Shown here: positions 1-11,660 of the stretch, piece after piece | Layout of the letters: each line of letters begins with the position of its first letter | Numbering within the stretch: the first letter of the stretch is position 1 | Assembly (NCBI GenBank): GCA_030762935.1 | Contig: CM060883.1 | Location: 46,864,501 to 46,928,500, forward strand | Source: Hymenopus coronatus | Taxonomy: Eukaryota; Arthropoda; Insecta; Mantodea; Hymenopodidae | Reading direction: 5' to 3' | DNA: 64,000 bases | Notes under the pieces: model-generated | The model's input: the letters and a program-made list of their open reading frames with translations, nothing else | Database searches by the model: none | Told to the model about the DNA's origin: nothing | Made by a program: the position numbers and the translations under genes

Positions 1-646
1 AGGCTAAAGTGATAGTTAAAAGCTGGTTGCTATGCGACTGAAGCTCTTCTGTTTATATGTATAGCAGTTGACAAATTCTGTATGAGAAAATTACGTTTTT
101 TAAAGCTGAAACCAAAACGATGTATAACACAAAAACGACTAACTTCATAAAAAAATGTATGTGATATAAATTGTGTTTCAGGGTGCTCTACATTTTTGCT
201 CTTATAAGTTTTTGTTCATCTCTTACGATTTAGCAGTTATGCAAAATTCCGTAAAATTCATCCAGAATAAAGTAGTCTTCAGAGGCTATTCCCCAAAAAT
301 TCAAGATATACATTTTATTTGTCAGGTAAATATCAAAAGTTTTTAAAAAAAAATCCATGTAAAAAGTAGTTTGGTGTGGGTTTTTTTTTTCTCAAAATCT
401 TAGTGTCGCATCCCTGGAAGATATTAATCTTAAATACCAAGTTTGGCGTTTTACCGACTTTTCGTTTTTAAGTTATTGTGTTCATAGATACACGGATACA
501 CGCGAACCTTTTTCTGAAAATGTTTTTTCTTTTTGGATCCAGGGAACCATAAAACATGTATTTCCGGTTAAATCTCGGAATCGAACTTTTGGGTGGAGTG
601 TAATTTCTTCTCTATACATCTTGTACATAGTACGTGTAGAGAAAGT
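1..646 (+). mobile_element. HR1, hairpin repeat copy cut by the window edge
   Basis: The 5' end lies outside the window. The copy runs through the family's conserved core and ends in the terminal palindrome around TTGTACATAG and AGAGAAAGT at 641-646, followed by an A run. No coding capacity is visible. Confidence 0.85.
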
Positions 647-985
647 AAAAATTCATCCTCTACCACTTAACTATATTGAGTTGACAGAAAATTTTAATCC
701 ATTCAAAATTTCTATTTCGAGATCCCACTGAACAGCACACAGCATGCCAGTGAACAGCATACTAATCACGCACCTTTTCTTGGGCGTTAGTTTTACGGAA
801 AACAAAAGCTGGGGGAAAGAAGTACCCACCTGTCTTCCCACAGTGTTGTCAACCAAAGAAAGTTTCTTTCTTCGAGGCCCTCGGTCATTATTGTGAGTAG
901 ATTATCTAATTTACTCGCACTAGCTGATTTAATAAACGAAACCATAATAGAATCATAGTTTCCACTGCACATTACAATGTCTTTT
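647..985. other. Unassigned single-copy-looking sequence
   Basis: This 340-bp stretch separates HR1 from the microsatellite. Short open frames on both strands lack recognisable motifs. I see no HR, SINE or transposase similarity. Confidence 0.4.
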
Positions 986-988
986 GCA

Positions 989-1023
<35 letters not shown>

Positions 1024-1180
1024 AAGCAAGCAAGCAAGCAAGCAAGCCAGCAAGCCAGCCAGCCAGCCAGCCAGCAAGCAAGCAAGCCAGCAAGCCAGCA
1101 AGCCAGCCAGCCAGCCAGCCAGCAAGCCAGCAAGCCAGCCAGCCAGCCAGCCAGCAAGCCAGCAAGCCAGCAAGCCAGCA

Positions 1181-1219
<39 letters not shown>

Positions 1220-1373
1220 AAGCCAGCAAGCCAGCAAGCCAGCCAGCCAGCAAGCCAGCCAGCCAGTAAGCAAGCAAGCTAGCAAGCCAGCAAGCCAGCC
1301 AGCCAGCCAGCCAGCCAGCAAGCCAGCCAGCCAGCTAGCCAGCCAGCAAGCAAGCAAGCATAGCAAGCAAGCA
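986..1373. repeat. (CCAG/CAAG)n compound tetranucleotide microsatellite
   Basis: About 390 bp of CCAG units interspersed with CAAG units, a transition variant, followed by a short TGTA run to about 1392. Because the unit is 4 bp, every frame reads a three-unit peptide cycle (Pro-Ala-Ser-Gln or Trp-Leu-Ala-Gly type). The 100-180-codon open frames here are therefore artefacts. Confidence 0.95.
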
Positions 1374-1439
1374 TTGTATGTATGTATGTATTTCTCTGCA
1401 AGTACGTATCACACGGTGGCAGAGTTATATATGTATACA

Positions 1440-2215
1440 AGATTTATAAACAATAAATCACAGCTGCCAGTTTATGACTTATTTATTTACAACAAATATG
1501 AAAACATTAATTTTTCTCTCAATTCAGATTAATTAATTTCATAATTAGAATCACCAACCAATTTAACATTTGTATTTACAACAATATAAAATCACAAGCA
1601 TTTCATTTAAGGAATATTTACAAAAATTGTCCGACATTAATATCAAAATTTTTCCTAAATTTCTTCGGAGACAGCGGACAACCCCGAAAGGCTGCTACAG
1701 GCAACCCATTCCAGTCTTTTATGGTTCCATTTACAAAGGAGAACTTTCCCACGTTAGTTTTGTATCTTCTACCCTTAATTTTGAACGGATGATCGTTTCC
1801 TGCATAGTAAGTTGGGTTTTCCAGTTTGTCAGTGACGTCCTCCCATGCGTTTAAGCCAGCGTAAGCTTTAAGCTGTTTCTCTCGCCTAAATTTCAATGGA
1901 TCCCATTTTATCTCCTCAGCGGTTGTAGGCCCAAAATATTTACCCCTTTTTATGAATTTTATAGTCCTTCTCTGGATCTTTTCTAACGAATCAATTTGAT
2001 TTACTCTATACGTGTCCCAACAAGTTTCTCCAAATTCCTTGACCGGCCGCACTAAGGACTTGTACGCGATTTCCCTGGACTTTGCACTCCCCTTTTTTTA
2101 AAATCCTCATTAGGAAGTGCAGTGTTTTCCACGCTTTCTTAGATACAGAATTTACCTGCTCGTCCCATCCAGAGGGATCTCCGGTTCGCAGCGTTTTGTT
2201 CGATGTTGATTTCCC
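1440..2215 (-). pseudogene. 3' end of a Jockey-superfamily LINE (reverse transcriptase C-terminal region)
   Basis: On the minus strand an open frame at 2052-1618 (144 codons) reads the C-terminal region typical of arthropod Jockey-like ORF2. It carries a KSLVRP-like segment, a Gln-Ile-Asp-Ser-Leu-Glu-Lys-Ile-Gln-Arg-Arg block, a long charged middle and a terminal WNGLP-type motif before the stop. Upstream (about 2215-2053) the protein continues in another frame (GWDEQVNSVSKKAW, TLHFLMRI), joined by one frameshift in the A/G-rich tract near 2090. The AT-rich stretch down to about 1440 is probably the 3' UTR. The endonuclease and catalytic RT domains are absent, so this is a 5'-truncated dead copy. 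The same C-terminal type is common in insect genomes; naming a clade below Jockey would be a guess. Confidence 0.8.
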
Positions 2216-3077
2216 TTAATGATCCTCCGAACCCTGCTTTGCTGCACACTGACTACTGCTTCTCTAACTAGAACAGTTGGGTTGGTAGTTTACTTTACTA
2301 GCGGATTTTATGCCGCCAAATAATACCTACCGTTGGTATAACTGCTCCGCCAGCCAGCTCGCTTGTTGGCATTGTTGTGGTTAACAGTCATTAATAGCTT
2401 ACACAGTGGATACTTATGCACTCAATACTTTTGTTTGCCCAGAAAGATTTGGTCGGGACCAAATCCACTAACTCTATTTCGGTGAGTAAGAAGTACTTTA
2501 GCTCAGTGCTTAGTTCCATAGGAACGTTTGAAAGAGTAGAAGTAGTAATTATTTGGAGTTAAATCTGTTTTATTTATATATATATTTCCGTTGTAGCGTC
2601 TATCTGTGTGAAATTTTCTAACAATTTAACGAAATAAATAAAACAAATTCATACTTATAGAAGTATTTACAACATAATGTATATACAATTTTTCACATAT
2701 TTGATTATACGTCTAAATGTATGAGATATTACTCTCTTTTCAAGCCTTTCTTCAGGCGCTATCTTTTCTGGAAGGGTCTAGACAAATTGTACACAAATTA
2801 TATTACTTATTGATCTCAACATCAATGTTTTCCTATCGTCATCTGCCGTTGCTATGACGACGATGCAAATTGTATTTTATTATGGAGAATAATATCAACA
2901 AATTATATGAGATCTTTAGCTGCATCTCCGAAGAAATATTCCCCCACGTCATAGTTGAGAAAGCGCCTTCTACCAAAAAGATTGGAGCACAAAGCATTTG
3001 GTTTTATTTATTCACCTAACAGATATCCATCTATAAAAGAACTAAATTCAGAATATTAATAACACATCCTTTTTATT
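2216..3077. other. Unassigned intergenic sequence
   Basis: About 860 bp with mixed composition, becoming AT-rich from 2560. It holds no long frame, no HR similarity and no tRNA-like boxes. Part of the left end may be 5' sequence of the LINE, but I could not extend the reading frame. Confidence 0.4.
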
Positions 3078-3926
3078 ACTTTCTCTAAGTACATAGTGAA
3101 TAGAGAAGGTATTGTAATTAACCCAAAAATTCGATACCAAGATTTCACCGGAAATACATATTTCGGGTCCCATTGAGTCCAAAAAAAAAAAAAAAAAAGC
3201 ATTTCTGGAAAAAGATCCGTGTGTGTCTTCGGACAGCATAGCTCAAAACGAAAAGACCATTAAACACCAAACTTGGTATTTAGGTTTTGCATCTTCCAGG
3301 GATGCGACATGAAGATTTTCAAGAGAATTTACCACCCCAACTAACCTTTACATGGAACATTTTTTCGAACATTTTTATTTTCTCAAAAATGTTGTAACGA
3401 TTTTGATTAAAATATCGTATATTAAAGATATTTTCCTGGCAAATAATATGTATTTCTTGAATTTTCTGAGAATAGCCTCTGAAGACTTCTTTATTCTGGA
3501 TGAATTTCACGGAATTTTGCCTAACTGCTAAGCCGTAAGAGATAGACAAAAACTTACCATATAAAAATGTAGAGCACATTAAAACACACAATATATGTTA
3601 TATACATTTTTGTGGAGTTGATTGTTTTTTTTAGATATTCATTGTTTTTGGATTCAGCATTGAAAAACTTATACTTTTCTCATACGGGAATTTGTCAACT
3701 CCTGTCCATACAAACAAAGGAACTTCAGTCACATAGCAACAGCTTTTGACTATCACTTTAACCTATGGTACTCTCTTTATTTCACTTCTACTTGCAAGGA
3801 AGCAAGTAATAAGGCTATTACTGGTAATTTTTTCTAGGTTAGGATGAAATAAATAGAAGCATAAGGTTTTTAACACTAATGTGTTGCAGAGATGTAGAGA
3901 AAGTCATGAGAATGGAACACATAGGT
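3078..3926 (-). mobile_element. HR2, near full-length
   Basis: It starts with a shortened palindrome (ACTTTCTCTAAGTACATAG) followed by GAATAGAGAAGG. An A-run of about 18 follows the CCCATTGAGTCC segment. It ends near GGAACACATAGG rather than the usual CACATCAGA. No transposition gene is present. Confidence 0.85.
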
Positions 3927-4582
3927 TTTATTTTAGTCATGCTGTTCACGGCTAGACAGACAATATTTGGTTTGCGACATTCAGATGTTAAGCACCTTTG
4001 AGCTTGGTCAGATGCAGTTTGCGTGTATCTAAGGATTCTGATCACGCTGCTGCCTGACTCAAGTGTTCTGCTGAAGTGACTCTCGGGTCTAAATGGCTCT
4101 TCTCCCTCCTTTTGCTCTTTTCTTCTTCCTCTATTCATTCGATATTTTCACAAGTTTTTACCTCCCTTTCTTTTCTGCGTATCCACTCTTGCCTTTTAAA
4201 AAGACTAATTTTTCTGTACGAGGAAAAGATCCTCTTGGCAAGGTTTTACTTGTCTACGTTTCCTTCACCCGGATGTCCTTTACTTCCCTCCTCCACTTTG
4301 TCCTCAGTTTTAATGCCTAATGACTTCTCCACCTTCCTCGTCATTAAAATTTACCAGCCTGCTTTACTCGTGCTAAATAACAAATACTTACTGCCTTTGC
4401 ATCAACATCGCGAGCAAAGCGTTTTAACGCCTTACGAGCATTAAAAAGTCACAGACACATGTTTTAAAGGAAATATTTAATATAGGCAATCTCACAACCT
4501 GATTAAACTCAAAACCGCGATTGTATTTATTTATTATACTGCTAGGAAAAATACCCGCGTTGCTCAGGTCTTTAAAGATTTT
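3927..4582. other. Unassigned sequence between two HR copies
   Basis: About 650 bp, pyrimidine-rich between 4090 and 4330. Two overlapping open frames on the plus strand (75 and 122 codons) are Leu/Phe/Ser-rich because of this composition and show no domain. No cellular gene is supported. Confidence 0.4.
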
Positions 4583-5600
4583 ATTTTCTCTACACGTACT
4601 ACGTACATAGTTTATAGAGAAAGTATTGCACTCCACCCAAAAATTCTATACCGTGATTTCACCGGAAATATACGTTTTAGGGTCCCCTGTATCCAAAAAA
4701 AACATTTTCAGAAAAAGGTCTGTGTGTATGTGTGTGACCGTTAACACGATAACTCAAAAAGTCGGTAAAATACCAAACTTGGTATTTAAGTTTAGTATCT
4801 TCCAGGGATGCGACACAAAGATTTTGAGAAGAATCTTCCTATGCCATGGAACTTTTTCGAAAATTTTGATTTTCTCAAAAATGGCTCTAACGATTTTGAT
4901 TAAAATATCGTATCATAAGTTACTTACCTTACAAATAAAATGTGTATCTTGAATTTTCTGGGAATAGCTTCTGAAGACTATACTGGATGATAGTTACGGA
5001 ATTTTACATAACTATTAAACCGTAAGAGATGGACAGAAGCTTACATCACTAAAAATGTAGAGCACGTTAAGAGACACAATTTATGTTAATTCAAGATCTT
5101 CTCGGGCTTCTATCCAGGTAAAAACTTGGCTTGACACCAACGTTTCGAAGAAGTGCATCTTCCTCGTCTTCAGGGTGAACTGAAGACGAGGAAGATAGAA
5201 GCCCGAGAAGATCTTGAATTAACACGTCGCCAGGAAAGCTATAGTTCTTATACACAATTTATGTTATATGCATTTTTTTCGTGGAGTTGATCGTTTTTTT
5301 TTTTAGATATTCTTTGTTTTGTTTCAGCTTTAAAAAGCTTATACTTTTTCATACAGGAATTTGTCAACTCTTGTACATATAAACAAAGGAATTTCTGTCT
5401 CATAGAAAGCGGCTTTTGACTATCACTTTAATCTATGGTACTTCCTTATTTCGATTCTACTTACAAGGAAGCAACTAATAAGACTACCTATACTTCTGCT
5501 ATTTTTTTGTCGATTAATGAAGTAAATAGAAGCCATAACAATTTTAACAATAATTTGTTGCAGAGATGTAGAGAAAGTCATGTGAATGGAACGCATCATA
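4583..5600 (-). mobile_element. HR3, interrupted by a small fold-back insertion
   Basis: The terminal palindrome is at about 4583-4622 and the copy ends at CATCATA, 5594-5600. The continuity of the HR sequence across 5074-5266 shows that the inverted-repeat insert arrived later. The following T run receives HR4 head-to-tail. Confidence 0.85.
5074..5266. mobile_element. 163-bp fold-back retro-insertion with 15-bp target duplication (Penelope-like?)
   Basis: The insert at 5089-5251 is flanked by the direct repeat ACACAATTTATGTTA at 5074-5088 and 5252-5266, which belongs to HR3. Inside, a 29-bp arm at 5086-5114 is the exact reverse complement of 5194-5222, and a 17-bp arm at 5157-5173 pairs with 5180-5196 around a 6-nt loop. 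The unpaired middle contains CAACGTTTCGAAGAAG, whose complement has the GAAACGTTG word that I associate with Penelope-like elements. A long target duplication plus inverted self-duplication fits Penelope-like retrotransposition or twin priming. The class is tentative; the duplication and the arms are directly visible. Confidence 0.6.
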
Positions 5601-5606
5601 TTTTTA

Positions 5607-6409
5607 ATTTCTCTAGCACGTATATATATAAAATGTACGTAGTAGCTAGAGAAGGTATTGTATTCCACCCATAAATTCGATGTCGTGATTTCACCGGAAA
5701 TATGTTTGAGATCCTCTGAGTCAAAAAAAAAAAAAAAAAAAATAGAGAAAGGTCCTTGTTTGCGAGTATGTGCTGTGAGTGTGTGTGTATGTGTGTGTGT
5801 GTCTGTGGACAGCACAGCTGTCAAAAACGAAAAGACAATTAAATACAAAACTTGGTATTTATATTTAGTATCTTCAAAGGATACGACACAAAGATTTTCA
5901 AGAAAATGCCCCACCCTTTTACAATTTTCCGAAAGTTTTGTTTTTCTCAAAAATGGCTGTAACGATTTTGATTAAAATACCTCACATTAAAGATACTTAC
6001 ATCTCAACTAAAATGTATATTTGTTTTTCTAGGATAGCTTCTTAAGACCTCTTTATTCTGGATGAGTTTTGTAGAATTTTGCATAACAGTGAAACCGTAA
6101 AATATAGACGAAACTTACTTGCAACACTATAAATATAGATCTCGTTAAAACACACAATTTAAGTCATATGTTTGTTTATTGTAGACTTAGCCGCTTTCGA
6201 GATATTCCGAGTAATTGGTTTTGATTTAAGCTACTTAAACTTATCTCAAACTACTGGAAAGCAAAGATAACCGAATTTCAATCGTTTCACTAGCGATAGG
6301 CTTTTAGAAGATTTGATAATTGCTTTAGCCTAGTGCATTCCTTTGATTCCCATCTATTTACAGGTAATAAGACCAATGTTGATAATGTTTATCCTGATTA
6401 GCATGAAAT
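5607..6409 (-). mobile_element. HR4, truncated by HR5
   Basis: It begins 6 bp after the end of HR3, in its T run. The palindrome is a variant with an internal TATATATA. It carries an 18-bp A tract at 5723 and a GT-rich tract at about 5780-5801. The sequence stops at GCATGAAAT, where HR5 begins in an A run. Confidence 0.8.
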
Positions 6410-6414
6410 AAAAA

Positions 6415-7093
6415 TCTGATGTGTTCCATTCATATGACTTTCTTTATATCACTGCAACAAATTATTCTATTTACTTCATCTAATGGAGCAAAACTTAGCA
6501 GAAATAGTCTTATTACTTGCTTCCTTGTTAGTAGAGGCGAAATAAGGGGGTACGATAGATTAAAGTGATAGTCGAAAGCTGGTTGCTCTGCGACTGAAGT
6601 TCCTTTGTCTGTATGGACACGGGTTCACAAAGTCCTGTATGAGAAAAGTATAAGTTTTTATAGCTGAAACCAAAAATAAGGAATATCTCAAAAACAATCA
6701 ACTCCACGAAAAAAATGTACATAACATAAATTGTATGTTTTAAGGTGCTCTACATTTGTTGTGTGGTAAGTTTTTGTCCATCTCTTACGGTTTAACAGTT
6801 ATGCAAAATTCCGTAAAATTGACCCAGAATGAAGTAGTCTTCAGAGGCTATTCCAAGAAAATTCAGTATATACATTTTATTTGTCAGGCAAATATATGTA
6901 ATATATGATATTTTAATCAAAATCGCTAATGCTATTTTTAAGAAAATCATCATTTTCTAAAAAAAGTTAAGGGTGGGGTGATTTTTTTTTTTATTGTATA
7001 CAGGAGACCCTAAAACATATATTTCCAGTGAAATCTCGGTATCGAATTTTGGGTGGAATGCAATAGCTTCTCTATAGCACTTGTAGAGAAAGT
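6415..7093 (+). mobile_element. HR5, internally deleted
   Basis: It starts at TCTGATGTG and ends at AGAGAAAGT. At 679 bp it is shorter than usual because the GT-microsatellite segment is missing around 6975-7000, and the palindrome is reduced. Confidence 0.8.
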
Positions 7094-7615
7094 AATAACA
7101 ATGTAATGTAAAGCTATAGTCCCAGCAGTGTTTTGGAAACACGTTATTACAAACAGGTTCTGAGTTGTGGATTTAGACACAAAACCAGAAACACAGAAAG
7201 AATATATCGTATTCTCAGATATTTTGTTTCTCTACATTGAAACAAGTCAATACGATGATGTCCCTAGGTCCCCAGGTCCCAGCAGTGGGTCGAGTTGAAA
7301 GTGCATCAATCAAGAGGTCTGTGGTGGAGCAAGATGGCATATAGCGCAAATCTTGTTACGGTTTAACTTTGTGTGCGCGAGCGCTTTACACAACTTCCAT
7401 AGTTCAACTGTAAAGAGGCGATAAGCAACTTACTCTTCTTGTTTACGGGCGTTTATTTCTCTCTCAGAGTAATTCTCCCCTTGTTCTGAAACTTAAGTAA
7501 GGTGACTGTTTAATATTCCGCCTTCCAAGAAATTCTCGAGCAGATATCGGTTTACTGAGTGGCAAAGTAGTATTTGTTCACTTTGCCACCAAGCCGAGCT
7601 TAAGTGCCATGTATA
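7094..7615. other. Unassigned, less AT-rich sequence
   Basis: About 520 bp without HR similarity, with a moderately GC-rich middle (7250-7420). No open frame of note and no transposase or tRNA motifs recognised. Confidence 0.4.
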
Positions 7616-8040
7616 GGATACATTCACACATGGCTTCTCTACCAATTATACACTCAAATGATCATTGCGACTCTTAAAAATCGATACAATGAACGACAAT
7701 CGATTCATATAATCGACAATCGATACATATGGTCGACAAATATGATACAGTCACACATGACTTCTCTACCAATTATACACTCAAATGATTATTACGACTC
7801 TTAAAAATCGATACAATGAACGACAATCGATTCTTATAATCGACAACGATACATATGGTCGATAAATATGATACATTCACATATGACTTCTCTGCCAACA
7901 ATGCACTGAAATAATCATTACTTCCTATAAACATCAATGCATATGATTGACAATCTATAAATACGAACGACAAATATGAATGCATTTACACATTGATTTC
8001 TCTACCAATAATACACTCGAATAATCATTACATCTTATAA
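7616..8040. repeat. Tandem repeat, period about 127 bp, 3.4 copies
   Basis: The block CACATGRCTTCTCTACC recurs at about 7627, 7754 and 7880, with a weaker copy near 7990. The first two units are nearly identical and include a Cla/Sal-like cluster (AATCGATAC, GGTCGACAAATATG). Later units diverge, which suggests decay from one side. Confidence 0.85.
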
Positions 8041-8043
8041 AAA

Positions 8044-8203
8044 TCTGACGTGTTCCATTAACCAGACTTTCTCTATATGTCTGCAACAAATTATTGTTAG
8101 AAAGCGTATGCCTCTATTTATTTCAAGCTAATCAAGAAAAAATTAGCAAAAATAGTCTTATTACTTGCTTCCTTGTAAGTAGAAGCGAAAAAAGGGAGTA
8201 CCA
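8044..8203 (+). mobile_element. HR6, 5' fragment
   Basis: Only the first 160 bp are present, from TCTGACGTG to GGGAGTACCA. It begins directly at the end of the 127-bp tandem array, in an A run. Confidence 0.8.
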
Positions 8204-8312
8204 GGCTCTGAAAATGCATAAGTCTTAATGCTGCATCAATAAGATATAATAGCTTACCAAGAACTTTTTCTCGAGGCTCTTTAAGTATCTGACCAGTGAT
8301 TAAGTGCTTTTT

Positions 8313-8353
8313 ATTTTCTCTAGACTTGCTATGTATTTTTGGAAAACAACTCC

Positions 8354-8395
<42 letters not shown>

Positions 8396-9095
8396 ACTGC
8401 ATAGCTCTGAAACGAAAAGACCGTTAAATACCAAACTTGGTATTTAAGTTTGGTACCTTCCAAGGATGTGACACTACGATTTTCAAGAAAATCCCCATCA
8501 CATGGAAAAAAAAATTAGAAATTTTCTCCAAAATGGCTCTAACGATTTTAATTAAAAACTTATTTAGTAAATTTACATACCAATTAAAATATATATCTTG
8601 AATTTTCTGGGAATAGCCTCTAAAGACCTCTTCATTCTGGATGATTTTTATTGAATTTTGCATAACTGGCAAACCGTAAGAGATAGAGATAGACAAAAAC
8701 TTATTACAAAAGAAAAAAAAAAAAAAAAAAACACGTAGATCACGATAAAACATACAATTTAATATCTTAAACTTTTTTTCGTGGAGTTGGCCGTTTTCGA
8801 GACATTCCTTGTTATTGATTTCAGTTTAAATAAACTTTACTCATACCGGAACTGGTCAACGCTTGGCCAAGAAAAGAAACGGATTTCAATCCCATAGCAA
8901 CCACATTTTAAAACATTTGACTGTCGGTTTAGCCTAGTGTATTCCCTTGTTTCCCTTCTACTTAAAAAGGAACCAAGTAATAAGACTTTCTGCAAATGTT
9001 TTAGCATTAAATAAATAGAAGAATAAGTTTATTAGCAATAAATTGTTACAGAAATGTAGAGAGTCATGTGAATGGAGCACATAAAAGGGATTAGA
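8313..9095 (-). mobile_element. HR7 with long GT tract
   Basis: The palindrome is broken (ATTTTCTCTAGACTTGCTATG) and the adjacent segment is deleted. A pure (GT)n of about 39 bp lies at 8356-8394. The middle belongs to the type with a TTTCGAGACATTCC segment. It ends near 9095 with a disturbed terminus. Confidence 0.75.
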
Positions 9096-9663
9096 TTTTT
9101 AAAAGATAAATATTATAATATTATATATGAATTTTATAGGATTATGTGAATTTAGAAGTTGTTATTAGTTTAAGGATGTTAAAAATTGATTCTTGTTTTT
9201 TTAATTTTATTTATTTTGAGTATTTAAATGTTAAATATATTTCAGAATTTTGGAAAAGATTATTTAATTAGTAAAATATTTAATTTATGTTATATAACTT
9301 ATTTAATATATAGATATAAAGAATTAGACAAATGTTTCACTCATCTGTTTATTAAAAACATGGTTTCTTGATATATTTAGGAGATCTAACCTGCCCACTT
9401 AAATTCTTTGAAGGGCCACAGTATTTTGAATGTGCGAAGGTAACATAAGCATAAGTGTTTTAATTGAAGGCTTGTATAAATGTTTCAATGTGTTGACTTC
9501 TGCTTTATATTTAGTAAAAGTGAAGTTATATTTTAACTACAAATACTTAAATGTTATTAAGGGACCGGAAGACTCTTTAGAGTTTTAGAAATATGTAAAT
9601 TGTTTGGGTTAATAAGTCATTTAAATTATTGTAAAACTTATTTGATTAGGGTGATTCATTTTT
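9096..9663. other. Very AT-rich unassigned stretch
   Basis: About 570 bp, strongly T/A-rich, without frames over 60 codons and without similarity to HR or SINE sequences. Confidence 0.45.
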
Positions 9664-10469
9664 ACTTTCTCTATACGTATTATGCATATAGTGTATAGAG
9701 AAGGTATTTCATTTCATACAAAAATTCGATACCCAGGTTTTACCGTAAATACATGTTTTGAGTCCCCCTGAATGCAAAGAACATTTCTGGAAAAACGGTC
9801 GTGTGCATGTCTTACGTATGTCTGTGGACAGCATAGTTCAAATACGAAAAGCCCTTTAAATTCCATACTTGGTATTTAAATTTAGTAACTTCCAAGGATG
9901 CGACAAGAAGATTTTCAAGAAAATCCTCCCACCCCCAACTACCCTTTAAATGGAAAAACTGTCGAAAATTTCGATTTTCTCAAAAATGGCAGTAACGATT
10001 TTGATTGCATATCTTGAATTTTCTGGGAATAGCCTCTAAAGACTTCTTTATTCTGAATGTTTTTATTTACTTCAGCACAACAGGTAAACCATAAGAGATA
10101 GACAAAAATCACTGCACAAAAAATGTAGATCACGATAAAAAACACAATTTATTTAATATGCATTTTATCATGGAGTTGAACGTTTTTTAGATATTCTTTT
10201 TTATTGGTTTCAGCTTGAAAAACATACTTTTCTTATACAGGAATTTTTCAACTCCTGTTCACACAAACAAAAGAACTTCAGTCTCATAGCATCCAGCTTT
10301 TGAGTATCACTTTAACCTATGGTACTCCCTTATTTCACTTCTGCTTACAAGGAAGCAAATAATAAGACTTTTTTATATTTTTTTCTCAATTAGCATGAAG
10401 TAGATACAATCATAAGCTTTTTAACAATAATTTATTTCAGAGAAAGTCATGAGAATGGAAGACATCAGA
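9664..10469 (-). mobile_element. HR8, near full-length
   Basis: It starts ACTTTCTCTATACG with a TATGCATATAG palindrome centre and ends GACATCAGA. The GT tract is reduced to GTGTGCATGTC. A small deletion removes the block between TTTTGATT and CATATCTTG near 10003. Confidence 0.85.
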
Positions 10470-10499
10470 TTTTTTGCATTTATATTGTGCCAATTATAC

Positions 10500-10757
10500 A
10501 TTTTAGTTCTTTGAGTGTCACAAACCTTACTGATTTTCCTTTCCTTCTTTTTCCATTGTATGTTTTCTCATTACCTGTTAGTCAGAGTAATGGTTGAAAG
10601 ATTTCTCCTAGATAATTGGCAAACAACTCTGCTTTCTCCTTATTATTTCTAGCCCAAGCTCCGTTCTCTTTTCTTAACGGTGCTATTGGTTTATAGGTCT
10701 TTTGATACTCCCTGTTGCCTTCCATAAGGAATAATCAGTATCCTTAACTGATGTTAA
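10500..10757 (-). pseudogene. Jockey-type LINE ORF2 fragment (endonuclease-RT linker)
   Basis: The minus strand reads, with one frameshift near 10655, a segment TDYSLWKATGSIKRPIN, then PIAPLRKENGAWARNN, KEKAELFANYL, GEIFQPL, and after a stop TYNGKRRKGKSVRFVTLKEL. The order DYSLWKA, PI-K-DGxWA, KAExFAxYLxxxFxP and TxKEL is the linker between endonuclease and reverse transcriptase in insect Jockey-superfamily elements. Only about 260 bp remain, wedged between HR8 and HR9 of opposite orientation. No functional product is expected. Confidence 0.75.
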
Positions 10758-10778
10758 TACTTCCATGTAGATAGTGAA

Positions 10779-11659
10779 CGACTTTATCTACATCTCTGCA
10801 ACAAATTGTTGCTAAAAAGCTAATGCTTCTATTTACTTCGTGCTAATTAAGAAAAATTAGCAAAAGTAGTCTTATTACTTACTTTCTTGTAAGTAGAAGT
10901 GAAATAAGGGAGTACCATAGGTTAAAGTGATAGTCAAAAGCCGGTTGCTATGTGACTGAAGTTCCTTTGTTTGTAAAGACAGGAGTTGATAAATTCCTAT
11001 ATGAGAAAAGTAAGTTTCTTAAAGCTGAAACCAATAACAAGGAATATCTTAAAAACGATCGACTCCACGAAAAAAATGTAAATAACATGATTTGTGTGTT
11101 TTATCGTGACCTACATTATTTGTGTCATACATTTTTGTCTATCTCTTACGGTTTACCAGTTATGCAAAATGTAATAAAAGTCATCCACATTAAAGAGGTC
11201 TATAGAGGCTATTCTCAGAAAATTCAAGATATACATTTTGTTTGGCATGTAAATATCTTAAATGTAAGAGATTTTAATCAAAATCCTTACAGTCATTTTT
11301 GAGAAAAACAAAATGTTCGAAATTGTTTCCGTGTAATGGGTAGTTTAGGGTGGGGATTTTTTTTTGTTTTTAAATCTCCGTGTTGCATCCTTAAAGGATA
11401 CCTAACTTAAATACCAAGTTTGGTATTTAACGGTCTTTTCGTTTTTGAGCTGTACTGTCCACAGACACACATACACAGAGATATACTCACGCGTGCACAC
11501 ACACACACACACACACACATGGACATTTTCCAGAAATGTTTTATTTTGGATTCAGGGGAACCCAAAACATGTATTTCCGGTGAAATCTCGGTATGAAATT
11601 TTTGTGTGGAATGCAATACCTTCTCTATACACTATGTGCATAGTACGTGTAGAGAAAGT
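10779..11659 (+). mobile_element. HR9, lacking the extreme 5' end
   Basis: The 5' terminus is degraded; clear similarity starts at ACTTTATCTACATCTC. A CA tract (GT on the complement) lies at 11496-11519. The 3' palindrome contains CTATGTGCATAG and ends AGAGAAAGT at 11651-11659. Confidence 0.85.
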
Positions 11660-11660
11660 A

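Noticed and set aside
793..1532. Open frames of 100-180 codons with repeating Pro-Ala-Ser-Gln or Trp-Leu-Ala-Gly units
   Set aside because: They are translations of a tetranucleotide microsatellite in all frames and both strands.
8356..8394. GT tracts as potential CRISPR-like or regulatory arrays
   Set aside because: They are simple dinucleotide repeats at the family's fixed microsatellite position, without spacers.
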